NCBI GenBank assembly: GCA_964017155.1
Contig: OZ024867.1
Span: forward strand, 9,086,025-9,150,024
Reading direction: 5' to 3'
Source of the DNA: Oasisia sp. SBJ-2009
Taxonomy: Eukaryota; Annelida; Polychaeta; Sabellida; Siboglinidae
Length of the DNA stretch: 64,000 nt
Part shown: positions 44,021-55,160 of the stretch, in pieces
Layout: every line of letters begins with the position of its first letter
Numbering within the stretch: position 1 is the first letter of the stretch
Notes under the pieces: model-generated
Database searches by the model: none
Seen by the model: only the letters and a program-made list of their open reading frames with translations
What the model was told of the DNA's origin: nothing
Program-made: the position numbers and the translations under genes

Positions 44021-44310
44021 CGGGTATATGTAAACCCCACGCTCCGCCGTCGATACACGGTAGCATTTCACATCGATGCAGTCTATCGGTTTACAGAATT
44101 GGCCAAATATCTTGTGCCAGTATAGCAATACCACCAAGAATAAAACGTTGTTGCTGACATAGTATTGACGTAGCTCAGTGATAAAAACATTCCATGTCCG
44201 CGAGCGCCAGCAGACGTTGTATTACGGACCCAAACGTTATTGCATTCCCATAATGCACAGCAAAATGCAACTTCCGCGAATATTGTTGTCATAGTTGGCG
44301 TCCGTGATTT
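44021..44310 (-). pseudogene. 5' end of a fibrinogen-related gene copy
   Basis: It aligns with 54430-54800: the upstream region (GGCGTCCGT-ATTTAAAC, CAACTTCCGC), a start codon near 44192, the signal-peptide codons and the beginning of the fibrinogen domain (TACCGTGTATCGACGGCG), ending at the 140-bp repeats. Small indels shift the frame. Signal peptide, promoter and first domain codons are present, the rest is missing. Confidence 0.85.
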
Positions 44311-44385
44311 AAACTGTTTTCCTTGTTAGAACGTAAAGGAAATAAAAACACCGTATGTTTGAATTCGTATTACATGACATCTTGC

Positions 44386-45904
<1,519 letters not shown>

Positions 45905-45991
45905 CCATTATCATCTTTTCGAATATGCAAACTTACGTCGCGATTTCGCGATGTCGAGATGTGACATCATCGTTTTCAGCTCGAATCACGC

Positions 45992-46045
45992 TGTCGCGCT
46001 TACATTTTTACGGGCGTTATCGTTTATCCAGGTGACGTTCATGTG
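45992..46045. mobile_element. MITE family M1, terminal fragment
   Basis: TGTCGCGCTTACATTTTTACG followed by GCGTTAT and TGACGTTCATG matches the first 50 bp of M1 copies. Confidence 0.55.
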
Positions 46046-46695
46046 AGTACGTAAAGCATAATTTGGCACCAGTAGATCTTGTGGTGAACAGTAATATCCA
46101 GTAGTCAAATATGTTCCCTTTGTCTTAGAAACACTAGCGTTATATAATTATTATTTGCGATTTTCAGATGTTATTATCGCCTGAGCGATATAACATCACG
46201 CATACATGGAGAGGAAATTGTTTTACAACAAATATTTTAACGTCTGCAAAAAGCAAACATTTTGTAATGCCCCCACATAAACATCACCCAGATAACATAT
46301 AAACCCCCAGATAAATATTAGGGCGACAACACATATTAGGTATGTAGCTTTCAATGTACTCAGAGCACGTTTACAAGATTAGCGTTTGTGTTCAAACGAA
46401 CGTCAGAATGAGGTATTGTGCGATTCCAATGTAATTTAAGCATTACTTATCATAAGGAACAAACACTTATCATATGGTTCGACACCAAAGCAGTTTTGTA
46501 GAAAACAATTAAGCTGAACAAATCGATGAATTCCTTTTCCTGAAGCCGATATCGATAGATGTAGGAACAGTTATACAATTATATAATAATATAACAATTT
46601 ACATCAGCGAACTCAGGTCTATCGGTATCACTAACTCACTTGGTAAATGCGTTAGCGTGTTGAGCTTGGTGGTTTATTTCACATACAAACAAACG
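46046..46695. other. Non-coding stretch
   Basis: Nothing recognised. Confidence 0.35.
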
Positions 46696-46770
46696 CACAA
46701 ACAAGCACACACACACACACATACACACATACACACACACGCACGCACGCACGCACGCGCGCACACACAT

Positions 46771-46811
<41 letters not shown>

Positions 46812-46827
46812 CACACGCACACACACA

Positions 46828-46869
<42 letters not shown>

Positions 46870-46964
46870 AACACACACACACGCACTCACAAACAAACAC
46901 AAGCACGCACGCCCGCATGCACCGCGATAGAGAGGGGGAGAAAGAGAGAGAGAGCGAGCGAGCG

Positions 46965-46995
<31 letters not shown>

Positions 46996-47105
46996 GAGAG
47001 AGGGAGAGAGAGTGAAACCGAGAGACAGGGGGGGGGGGGGAGAGATAGAGCGAAAGAGAACAAGCACACACAGGCACGCACGCGCGCACGCGCACACACA
47101 CACAC
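46696..47105. repeat. Compound (CA)n-(CGCA)n-(GA)n-G12 microsatellite
   Basis: CA runs with CGCA and CAAA variants, then GA/GAGC runs with GGGAGA units, a run of about 12 G, then CA and CGCG runs again. Confidence 0.95.
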
Positions 47106-47585
47106 AATACATATTCACAATAACATGATTTCCATATCATATGCTATGAATTATCTTCACTCGTGAACGTGCATGTAGACCCCTGTCACGATAAATGTGT
47201 AGCAATTACCTACTTGTGATACATTATTGATTCAAGCAATGGGAGCCTTACTTTATCTGATTGTGGAAAATAAATAAAACGGCTTTGATATAGATGTCAA
47301 ATGACTTGGTCTCCTACCGTACATACCAGAAAACGTGTGATTTTTTTTCACTGATTTATGAAGCACTTGAGTAATAAGATCTAATATGGGTCCCGTTCTA
47401 TGACAACGTAAAGTTCACAACCGGAAAATCAGAGGCTGACTTTTCACGTTCATACTGATTCCGTTTATACAATGCTTTCATGGTTTTATCGTTGCAGTTA
47501 GTATTCAATTACCATTTCAACCTAAACGTTAACAACAATTTCATACGATCTCATATGTGGTGCAAACACATTGTGCATCCCAAAA
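47106..47585. other. Non-coding stretch
   Basis: Nothing recognised. Confidence 0.35.
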
Positions 47586-47759
47586 AGGCGTAACGACGCC
47601 GGTACTTCCTCAGACAACTCGTGTGATTCGGAATTGCACAACAGATATTGAAAAGTTTCTACCGCACAATCATTGAAAGCATCGTCACACTATTCAATTG
47701 TACCATGGTTTGGCCGCGCTGATCACGAAGAGGATTATCGGGTACATTGTGAAGTGCGC
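47586..47759 (+). pseudogene. LINE C-terminal fragment, part 1 (split by MITE)
   Basis: The frame reads RRRYFLRQLV, then ILKSFYRTIIESIVT, a typical block after the RT in CR1/Rex-like LINEs, with two stops. It is interrupted at 47759 by an M1 MITE. The matching continuation follows the MITE at 48203. Confidence 0.7.
47756..47759. repeat. 4-bp target duplication (GCGC) of M1 copy a
   Basis: GCGC at 47756-47759 recurs at 48203-48206. Confidence 0.75.
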
Positions 47760-48202
47760 TGTAGCGCTTACATTTTTCCGGCGTTATAAACGTTCCGATT
47801 GACGTTTCTGAGCATGCGCGATAAATGTAAAATCACCAATGTGCAGCGAAACGACACAACATTTATGGTATAAATGTACCATGGACTGTTCGTTGGGATG
47901 TATATAACCTCTCAGCAAAGTTACTCGTCGCAAATTAACACGAGGCAAACAAGTGTTGACGCATGTTTCGTTACTGTAGACGTAGTGCGCTATAATCCGT
48001 GACAGTGATTTAAACAAACGTAATATTTTAATGTATTGAACGATATTTTAAGCAACTCTTCGAGAGTTAAGGAACAGCCCGTGGCATTTATACCAAACAT
48101 GCTTTGTCGTTTTGCTGCACATTGATGATTTTACATTTATCGCGCATGCGCAGAAATGTCAATCGGAACGTTTATAACAACCTGAAAAATGGAAGCGCGA
48201 CA
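47760..48202. mobile_element. MITE family M1, complete copy a (443 bp)
   Basis: It starts TGTAGCGCTTACATTTTTCC and ends with the inverted counterpart GGAAGCGCGACA. Terminal inverted repeats are about 120 bp. Target duplication GCGC. TGT...ACA ends with 4-bp duplications are reported for Ginger-type transposons, the best guess for its source. No coding sequence. Confidence 0.85.
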
Positions 48203-48290
48203 GCGCATCTAAACTCACTGGACGCGAGTCGCCATCCCCTGCGTCAATTAATATTATTTGCTGCACTCGAGAATCCACGAGCATTGTGAG
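48203..48290 (+). pseudogene. LINE C-terminal fragment, part 2
   Basis: Continuing from part 1 across the MITE, the frame reads CASKLTGRESPSPASI, matching the next conserved block of the same LINE type (ASKIIG-LPSL-SI). Confidence 0.6.
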
Positions 48291-48295
48291 TAGAT

Positions 48296-48640
48296 AATTG
48301 TAACATTGGTATAGCGCCTATATCCTTGAACATCCAAGCACAGTGGGACAGCAAACACAATCATTATCAGGGACAGGCAAAAATCGCCATTGCCCCATGG
48401 CATTGGTGCAAAGAGCTGCCGAAAATGTATGAAGGAAATGGAACAAATAACAAAAATAAAATATGTTTCGTGTTTTCATAGTTTCAGAATATTTAACTGA
48501 AATAGGGAGTTGATTCCAGATTGTTGTTGCAGCTATAGAGCGGTAGTAATAATTAGCTTAGTTTAGTTTTAGGAACAAGACAGTTTGGAGGCATGTGCTC
48601 TAAGCGTCATAGGGGTATGGAAGAAATTTTGTCTGTTTTT
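48296..48640. repeat. Dispersed repeat fragments
   Basis: A TATAGCGCCTATATCCTTGAACATCC-type start is related to the tail at 9266. A GAGTTGATTCCAGATTGTTG module and a GGAACAAGACAGTTTGGAGG module resemble modules at about 9725 and 50530. Confidence 0.35.
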
Positions 48641-49086
48641 TTAGTAGAAAGAGTACGGTATGCAACAATTTGACTTTAATAGGCCATGCAAGTCTCGTGC
48701 TCGAAAACGAGGTTGGGGGCACTTGGGGGCAGGAAGTCCATGTTCTCCATGTTGACATATAGAACTTTGTTTTGTTTTTTGTTGTAATAATCGGACTGTC
48801 CCCAAATAGTGTTTCACAGTTATATTATTCAAAGGATAATTACAAATAGAAGCAGCGAAACACTTTGCCGGTAACAACGATCACGGAAATCACGCATTTT
48901 AATCGATTATTATGGTGGTTGCATGGCATCGCCGGCTAGTACTTGTGTTCGGCGATCTTGACTAGTAATGAAGAATGTCATCGTTTTGGGGCAAATGTAT
49001 ACATGTGTTATGATTACATGCATTTAGACAACTGGTCATATATAAGTGCTTATCGAACTGTTGTGAAACCACAACGTGCAGCCATG
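48641..49086. other. Non-coding stretch
   Basis: Nothing recognised. Confidence 0.35.
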
Positions 49087-49365
49087 TAAAATGCAAATTC
49101 CGTAAAGACACATACGGCCTAAAATCGTGTATACTCTCTGCGCTGCGTAAATCGCTATGTGTATGTGACAGTGGTAAACGCAATATTAAATTGGACATTT
49201 AAGATAAGAAAGATATAACGCAATACATTTATGACCTGGTATTCCTAGTATTTATCAGTCGGAAGCTACAACTGTCATCCGTCGTTTTAACAGTATTCTT
49301 GCGTCCAGTCCTCAATCAGCTACAGACGCGCGGATTCTCGCCATGTAACGTGACCCACTTACAGG
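49087..49365. repeat. Dispersed repeat R1, copy 2
   Basis: Same orientation and full length relative to 4259-4530, with about 85% identity by eye and several indels. Confidence 0.85.
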
Positions 49366-49392
49366 CCCAATATGCAATTGGGCCTGTAAGTG
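49356..49392. repeat. 37-bp perfect palindrome at the R1 boundary
   Basis: CACTTACAGGCCCAAT, a 5-bp spacer, then its exact complement ATTGGGCCTGTAAGTG. The left arm is the end of repeat R1. Confidence 0.9.
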
Positions 49393-49419
49393 TAAGATCG
49401 TTACTGCCAACTATTTAAG

Positions 49420-49935
49420 TAGGGGTAGTAACGGAGAGAAACACTAGCACTAAGTGGAGTGTAACAAAGTCCTGCATGGCAATGTTGTTTAGAAGTGCGT
49501 TACAGTAGTAGAGTCAGCGATTAGTTAGATATACCGATATCGTTTTAGTAGTTGATAAAGAAATATGATGCCGGATTCGAAGGAAATCACGGACAGGATA
49601 GAAACATGATTTCTATTTTTGATAAATATACTGGTGAAAGCATAGGTTGACACAGATGTATGTGTACCCGTTGTTGAAAGTAATGCATAAACTTGCGAGT
49701 CGTCAGCATAGAGGTGATGTTTTATTTTATGATTAACAATGACTCAACTAAGAGATGTAATGTGTAGGTTAAGATTAAAAGAACCCAGAACAAATCCCTG
49801 CGTAACTGCAAATACAAGGTGGTTGTCCACCACGTTGATCCTCTTCCCTCTGGTGAAGGTTTTACAATTATTCAGGCCTGAACAACTTGTTCTAATAGTT
49901 TTTCCTCAGGCAGTGAGATATATAAACTATTAGTT
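49420..49935 (-). pseudogene. LINE reverse-transcriptase fragment
   Basis: The minus strand encodes FAVTQGFVLGSFNLN, then HKIKHHLYADDSQVYALL (YADD codons at 49699-49710), and further on YYCNALLNNIAMQDFVTLH, all CR1/L2-like RT landmarks. Frameshifts and stops separate the blocks. Confidence 0.75.
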
Positions 49936-49967
49936 ACAATGACATTTGAATCATATTAGCTTTACGT

Positions 49968-50426
49968 TGTAGCGGTCGTTAAAAACGTTCCGATTGACGT
50001 TTATGGGCATGCGCAATAAATGTAAAATCATCAATGTCCAGCGAAACGACAAAGCATGTTCGATATAAATGTCACGAGCTGTTCGGGAACTCTCCTGTGA
50101 TGATTACTGTGAAGAGTTTCTTAAAATGTCGTTCAATGCAATAAAACACTACGTTTTTTTTTTTATAAATCACTCACGGATTATGGTTCTAATATCACGT
50201 TGATTTACGCTTGCGATCAAAATATGCTTCAAAACTTGTTTGCCTCGTGTCAATTTGCGACAAATAACTTTGCGCAGAGTTTATATACATCCAAACGAAT
50301 AACCCGTAGTATTTATACCATAACTGTTTTGTCTTTTCGCTGCACATTGATGATTTTACATATATCGCGCATGCGCAGAAACATAAATCGGAACGTTTAT
50401 AACGCCGGAAAAATGTAGGCGCTACA
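49968..50426. mobile_element. MITE family M1, complete copy b (459 bp, inverted)
   Basis: It starts TGTAGCGG and ends GGCGCTACA. Target duplication ACGT (49964-49967 and 50427-50430). The interior is in the opposite orientation to copies a and c. Confidence 0.9.
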
Positions 50427-50786
50427 ACGTCATCATACTATTTATTTACATCTTTATGTATATGCAAGGTTTTTGTTAAGTATGGTTATATCATGGACCA
50501 TGCCATGAATTCATTTATCTCTAGAAAGCAGCTTATTCCAAAGAATAGGCGCACCCACAACAAAAAGCCAATATTAGCATTGACTTTAGGCTTTAGCCGA
50601 GTAAGTTAGGCATGCCATAACAAGTAAATCAGAACGATATGATCGAAATTGAGGTTTTCTTGCAGTATTAAGCAAAGAATGTAAGTACGATTGGCTTACA
50701 TGAAGTAAAAGGTGCCTGTTAAATAATGGTACATATCTCAAAGATGATAGAATACCGGACAGGGAGCCAATGCAGATACTTTAGAA
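50427..50786. repeat. Dispersed repeat fragment
   Basis: Modules CTTATTCCAAAGAATAGGCG and CAGGGAGCCAATGCAGA resemble widespread invertebrate repeat modules and the one at about 9725. No gene. Confidence 0.35.
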
Positions 50787-50790
50787 GCGG

Positions 50791-51261
50791 TGCAGCGCTT
50801 ACCGTTTACCAGCATTATAAACGTTCCGATTGAAGTTTCTGCGCATGCGCGATATATGTAAAATCATCAATGTGCAGCGAAAAGACAAAATATTTATGGT
50901 ATAAATACTACGGTTTGTTAGCTAGGATGCATATAACCTCTCAGCAAAGTTATTTGTCGCAAATTAACACGAGGCAAACACGTTTTGAGGCATATTTTGG
51001 TAGCAAGCGTAAATCACGTGACAGTAGTGCACCATAATCCGCGACAGTGCTTTATACAAAAACATAGTGTTTTATTGCATTGAACAAGATTTAAAAAACT
51101 CTTCACAGTAATCATCACAGGAGAGTTACCGAACAGCTTGTGGCATTTATATCGAAAATGCTTTGTTGTTTCGCTGAACATTGTTGATTTTACATGTATT
51201 GCGCATGCGCAGAAACATCATTCGGAACGTTTTTAACGACCGAACAAATTTAAGCGCGACA
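50791..51261. mobile_element. MITE family M1, complete copy c (471 bp)
   Basis: It starts TGCAGCGCTTACC and ends TAAGCGCGACA. Target duplication GCGG (50787-50790 and 51262-51265). Same orientation as copy a. Confidence 0.9.
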
Positions 51262-51716
51262 GCGGCACAAATGAATAAATCGTGGATATCTAGTCACGAT
51301 TCTTGCTAAGCAATTTTAAACAAATTGTAGTTTTGTAATATCCTTAGTAGCACCATTATGAACAAGCGAATTACATTAGTATAATACACTAGTGACTAGC
51401 ATCGTTATAGTGTGTTTTGGGAATAGAAAGAGGCAAATACCGACGGGGACGTGACAGGTTACGATTGTTGTAATAACATGTTAGACAAACTTGATAACTG
51501 TGTTTTCTCTAAAATAAAATTTACCATCAAAACAAACTCCTGAATTCCGAATTAAAACTGCAGTCATAACATGCCGATTAAGTAGGGGTAAAAGAAAACA
51601 TTCTTCATTGCATTTCGTTTGCCTAATCGTCTACCATTATTTAAAATATTCAAAAAGAATCAACATTACTGAAAATAGTATCCATCATTCGTGAAAATGT
51701 TCATCAAGTTGGAAGT
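51262..51716. other. Non-coding stretch
   Basis: Nothing recognised, except a TATCCATCATTC motif at about 51680 that recurs at 52505 beside the Penelope remnant. Confidence 0.4.
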
Positions 51717-51779
51717 ATATCATTCAAGTACAATTTCTGATTACACAACTAATAATTTCTACTCACTTCAACGTTTCAA
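51717..51779. repeat. Penelope-like element, left inverted flank
   Basis: About 60 bp are the inverted complement of 52448-52510 (TTGAAACGTTGAAGTGAGT and onward), with two or three mismatches. Inverted terminal sequences of this kind are known for Penelope-like elements (pseudo-LTRs). Confidence 0.85.
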
Positions 51780-51796
51780 GGAGATACCCTAAGTGG

Positions 51797-52405
51797 ACTA
51801 TACGGAAAATCAGAGAAAAGCAGCAAAACCAACAAAGAAAGTCCAAGGAAAAGAACAAAGAGAAGTCAAGATGTATGGTTACATTACCATACGTCCACGG
51901 TGTGACGGAACCGGTACAGCGTATTCTAAAACATCATGATATAACATCAGCTGTCAGACCACACAGGAACCTCAGACAAATACTGGTGCATCCAAAAGAC
52001 AAAGTGGAAGACAAACACGAGACCGATTGTGTGTACCAAATCCCATGTAAGACATGCAATATGTGTTACATTGGCGAAACAGGAAGAACATTTGGTACAA
52101 GACTTGAAGAACATAAAAAAGAAGTGGAAACAGTAACATCTAGACGTTTTACTCGCGAGGCAAGGAAGTGTTCGACAAACGTCGAACACAAATCAGCCAT
52201 AACCGACCATGCGGACAGACGCAAATGTGTGATAGACTGGGAGGGTGCGAAAGTGGTGGATAAAGAAACGAACAGGTGTGCGCGTTGGATAAAAGAAGCC
52301 ATCTGGATTAGAAAGACGAAACCAACTATGAACAGAGACGAGGGGGGCTACAGACTAAGCCACGTATGGGACAGTCTGCTCGCCACGCCATCTAGCGAGC
52401 AGTGA
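51797..52405 (+). pseudogene. Penelope-like element, C-terminal GIY-YIG endonuclease
   Basis: The open frame extends upstream of the ATG at 51875 through a lysine-rich linker from about 51797. It then reads TLPYVHGVTEPVQRIL, LRQILVHPKDKVEDK, VYQIPCKTCNMCYIGETGRT (the GIY-YIG core with the CCHH-type cysteines), TRLEEHKKEVE, a SAITDHADRRKCVIDWEGA region and IKEAIWIRKTKPTMNRDEGG, ending at 52405. These are the conserved blocks of Penelope endonucleases in order. The reverse-transcriptase part is missing upstream, so the element is 5'-truncated, but this domain itself is uninterrupted. Confidence 0.9.
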
Positions 52406-52409
52406 TCAC

Positions 52410-52465
52410 AGAACATTCAGTTCCTGAACAAGGCCGCCGATGGCGGTTGAAACGTTGAAGTGAGT
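52410..52465 (+). ncRNA. Hammerhead-like ribozyme motif, degenerate
   Basis: CTGAACA (consensus CTGATGA), then a stem GGCCGCC/GGCGGTT with a short loop, then GAAAC. Penelope-like elements carry hammerhead motifs in their terminal repeats. Two core positions differ, so activity is unlikely. Confidence 0.5.
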
Positions 52466-52510
52466 GGAAATTATTAGTTGTGTAATCAGAAATTGTACTT
52501 GAAGTATCCA
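52448..52510. repeat. Penelope-like element, right inverted flank
   Basis: Inverted partner of 51717-51779, beginning TTGAAACGTTGAAGTGAGTG. Confidence 0.85.
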
Positions 52511-52514
52511 TCAT

Positions 52515-52565
52515 TCTGCTCGGTTTACTACGGTCAGATACCGTAGCAGCTTCATCAGGGATCAA
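52515..52565 (-). ncRNA. Second hammerhead-like motif
   Basis: On the minus strand CTGATGA is intact, a stem CTACGG/CCGTAG closes a loop, and the last core element reads TAAAC where GAAAC is expected. One core substitution. Confidence 0.5.
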
Positions 52566-52579
52566 ATACAGATTATTTA

Positions 52580-53000
52580 ATGATAGAGACTTTATAATGT
52601 AATATTGGCTGCTTTCGCCGCTCTATCGTGCTTGCTCTTCTTCCGGTTGTTGATGCCGCACGCGAGTCGCGCGTGTATCTGTGATCACGAATGGCGGACG
52701 ACGGAGCACAAGAAGGAATCATTTCTATCGTTCACGATTTATTTTAGCTGAACATAATATTTTTAAATGGATAATTTCTCATTTTAAAGGGCATTTTAGA
52801 TAGCATTATTGGGCGTCTCACGAACACACATTGGATAGTGAGGTGTATCACGCTAACACATATCGATTAGGGAAATGCACAGCGCGAAGATGGATAATTA
52901 ATTGTGTATCCAAATTGCGGTAATAACAAGTTTGTAACATAATACAGCATGTACGAAAAGTCAAGACAGTAAAACCATAACGATATATATGAGATGCATA
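52580..53000. other. Non-coding stretch
   Basis: An ATGGCGGAC in good context at about 52691 opens only 18 codons. Nothing else recognised. Confidence 0.35.
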
Positions 53001-53006
53001 TTTATT
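53001..53006 (-). terminator. Poly(A) signal candidate of the fibrinogen gene
   Basis: The minus strand reads AATAAA about 335 bp after the stop codon. It is the first canonical hexamer seen downstream. Confidence 0.45.
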
Positions 53007-53340
53007 CACTGTAGAAGAGGAACAAGACAAGCGGGAGTTTTAGCACCATACTGGAGGTGGTGTAACCCTATCTTGAGTCGTGCCCCCTCCTCAATATTGG
53101 TGGGGCGATGCTCATGTTCCCTCCTATTCCGACGCGCATGCTATATAGACTCAAAGTGTCTGTTAGGCAAGACTAACTCATACGTTTGTAATTGTTTCAA
53201 ATGAAAACTATGTTTACTTGACATTTCAAATGCAGTTACACAGGGTGATGCATAAAATGCAATTCTATTTTACAAACTGTTTAACACATCTGAACAGTTT
53301 CGCATAATACGAGAATATTCATGGCACGCAGCAGAATGTC

Positions 53341-54609
53341 CTAGCCAAAAAGACTAGAAATATATCCAAGCACAGTTTCCTCATCGGGGGCTTCTTCTTC
53401 GTTTTCCTTGGCTTCTCTCTCCTCCTCCTCCTCCTGCTTCCTCCTTTCCTCTTTCTTTTTGTTGCTGACGATATACACACCCGCGGCAATTGTAGAAAGG
53501 ATAATCAACAACATCAAGCCGATGATGACACCGATGATGACGGGTACATTGTTTGTTGATTTTTCTGCTGGGTTCATCATTGCTGTTGCATTTGTTGTTG
53601 TTGCTGCTGCTGTTGCATCCGTGATGAGTATATTGCATAAGTTGTCCGTGTAATTGGCAACGCACACGCACGATGTATCCTTCGTCTTCGGGCTGTACAC
53701 ACATGTCCCGTTATTTTTGCACGGGTTATCCATCTCACAATGAAGGCCGCAATGTGTTTTTGGGCAGGCACAATGGTAGCTGTCGGTACTCTCAACGTAC
53801 TCGCATCCCCCGTTGTTCTGACATGGATTGTTGCAATCAGGACGAGTAGTTACCATTGGCCGAAACAGCATATTAACTTCAGTGAAAGCTATTTTTGCAT
53901 AACGCATGAAGTACAGGTGGTAATACAAGGCACCGGTCTGATTAGGTTTCGTCGGATACCACCCGGTGAGATACACATTATGACAATCATTGAACCACCA
54001 CCCACCTGTGTAGCGTTTGCAATAAGGGACAGTATTTTCCATGGTCGAGAACAGGTGATTCTTATGAGAAATCCAGTCCGATCCGACACCCTCCGTTGGC
54101 GTTGCCCTAGTGACTTGGCCGAAACGTAACGTGTACTTATTCGATTCATCGTCAAGCCTAAAGTTGTCAGCCGAAACAACACAACTAGATCCGTTAAAGA
54201 GGTACCCTTCAATCCGAATCTTGGCACCACCGGCAAATGTTTTTTCCAGTTGATGAACCTTTTCATTTCCCAGCCATGATTCTTTGTTTCTGCCCTGTTT
54301 TCCAAAACCGTTCTTGTAGTCGTTCCACGTCCTGTTGAAGAGTTCTGAACCGTCGAATCTGCGCATATAGACTATCCACCCTCCGCCATTACCAGTCTGC
54401 TGGCAGGTAACCAGTACTTTCGGTAAGGTTGCTGAATTCGGGTATATGTAAACCCCACGCTTCGCCGTCGATACACGGTAGCATTTCAGATCGATACAGT
54501 CTCTTGGTCTACAGGATTGACCAAGTGCCTTGTCCAAGTACAGCAATACCACCAAGAACAACACTCTGTTGTTCACATAGTGTTCACGCAAAATCAGCGA
54601 TAACACCAT
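53341..54609 (-). CDS. Fibrinogen-related membrane protein with two EGF domains
   Basis: 422 residues from the ATG at 54609 to a TAG at 53341, in one exon. Order: a signal-anchor-like start (hydrophobic 16-25, possible cleavage after ALG at 30), fibrinogen C-terminal domain 43-252 with GGGWIVYMRRFDGS (75-88), WLGNE (112-116) and TGGWWFNDCH (201-210), EGF-like domains 258-292 and 293-326 with six cysteines each, a Thr/Ala-rich linker, a transmembrane helix 355-381, and a Lys/Glu-rich cytoplasmic tail of about 40 residues. The usual Asp-rich calcium loop before the GGWW motif is replaced by STMENTVPYC, so calcium binding is doubtful. Family members bind glycans or pathogens at the surface, and that role is inferred. 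Two truncated relatives lie at 36757 and 44021. The intronless form could mean retroduplication. Confidence 0.92.
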   Translation of the reverse strand: MVLSLILREHYVNNRVLFLVVLLYLDKALGQSCRPRDCIDLKCYRVSTAKRGVYIYPNSATLPKVLVTCQQTGNGGGWIVYMRRFDGSELFNRTWNDYKNGFGKQGRNKESWLGNEKVHQLEKTFAGGAKIRIEGYLFNGSSCVVSADNFRLDDESNKYTLRFGQVTRATPTEGVGSDWISHKNHLFSTMENTVPYCKRYTGGWWFNDCHNVYLTGWYPTKPNQTGALYYHLYFMRYAKIAFTEVNMLFRPMVTTRPDCNNPCQNNGGCEYVESTDSYHCACPKTHCGLHCEMDNPCKNNGTCVYSPKTKDTSCVCVANYTDNLCNILITDATAAATTTNATAMMNPAEKSTNNVPVIIGVIIGLMLLIILSTIAAGVYIVSNKKKEERRKQEEEEEREAKENEEEAPDEETVLGYISSLFG

Positions 54610-54688
54610 TTCCTTGTTAAATATGAAATTAATTCACCGCATCAACGATCGAGATACATGCACTTGTAAGCCGACATTGTACCGCGGG

Positions 54689-54694
54689 TTTATA
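54689..54694 (-). promoter_or_regulatory. TATA box of the fibrinogen gene
   Basis: The minus strand reads TATAAA about 80 bp upstream of the start codon. The surrounding upstream sequence to about 54800 is partly conserved in the copy at 44021-44310. Confidence 0.55.
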
Positions 54695-54899
54695 AGCGTT
54701 CAATGTATCTAAACCTGCGTCATTATATTACAACAATGCATAGCGTGACGTAACTTCCGCTAAATTAGTTGTGGCGTCCGTCATCTAAACTAATCCTGGA
54801 CCTGCCCTATAGGCCCGGAGACATGTTGTGCTTAAGAAGACAGTTTGACTGTTGATTTGAGTAATATATACATATGGCTTTAAAATTATACTAGGTGGA

Positions 54900-55160
54900 A
54901 ATAAAAAAAAATTGGCATAATGTGGCGATGGCCATTTTTCAAAATGGCTGCCAAATTAAATATATCCCCGTATCTTAATAAATACGACATGCAGAGCAAT
55001 AATTGTGGTAGGCGAATGTATATTGTAGGGGACCTCGATTTCAAATATACAATTACTTGGTTCATCCGGCATTTATTTCCGCAATTTTTAAAGATGGCGG
55101 TCGTTAATACAAATGTCCCCTTATCTCAAATACTACGTCACCTAGAGCAATGTTACTGAC
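54900..55160. repeat. Two diverged tandem units of about 155 bp
   Basis: AAAATGGCTGCC / CCCCGTATCTTAATAAATAC / AGAGCAATAATTG is echoed by AAAGATGGCGGTC / CCCCTTATCTCAAATACTAC / AGAGCAATGTTAC. No protein recognised in the 79-codon frame. Confidence 0.5.

Noticed and set aside
46636..47166. Several 150-codon frames on both strands
   Set aside because: Compound CA/GA microsatellite artefacts.
52691..52750. Start of a gene at a well-placed ATGGCGGAC
   Set aside because: The frame stops after 18 codons and no clear donor site follows.
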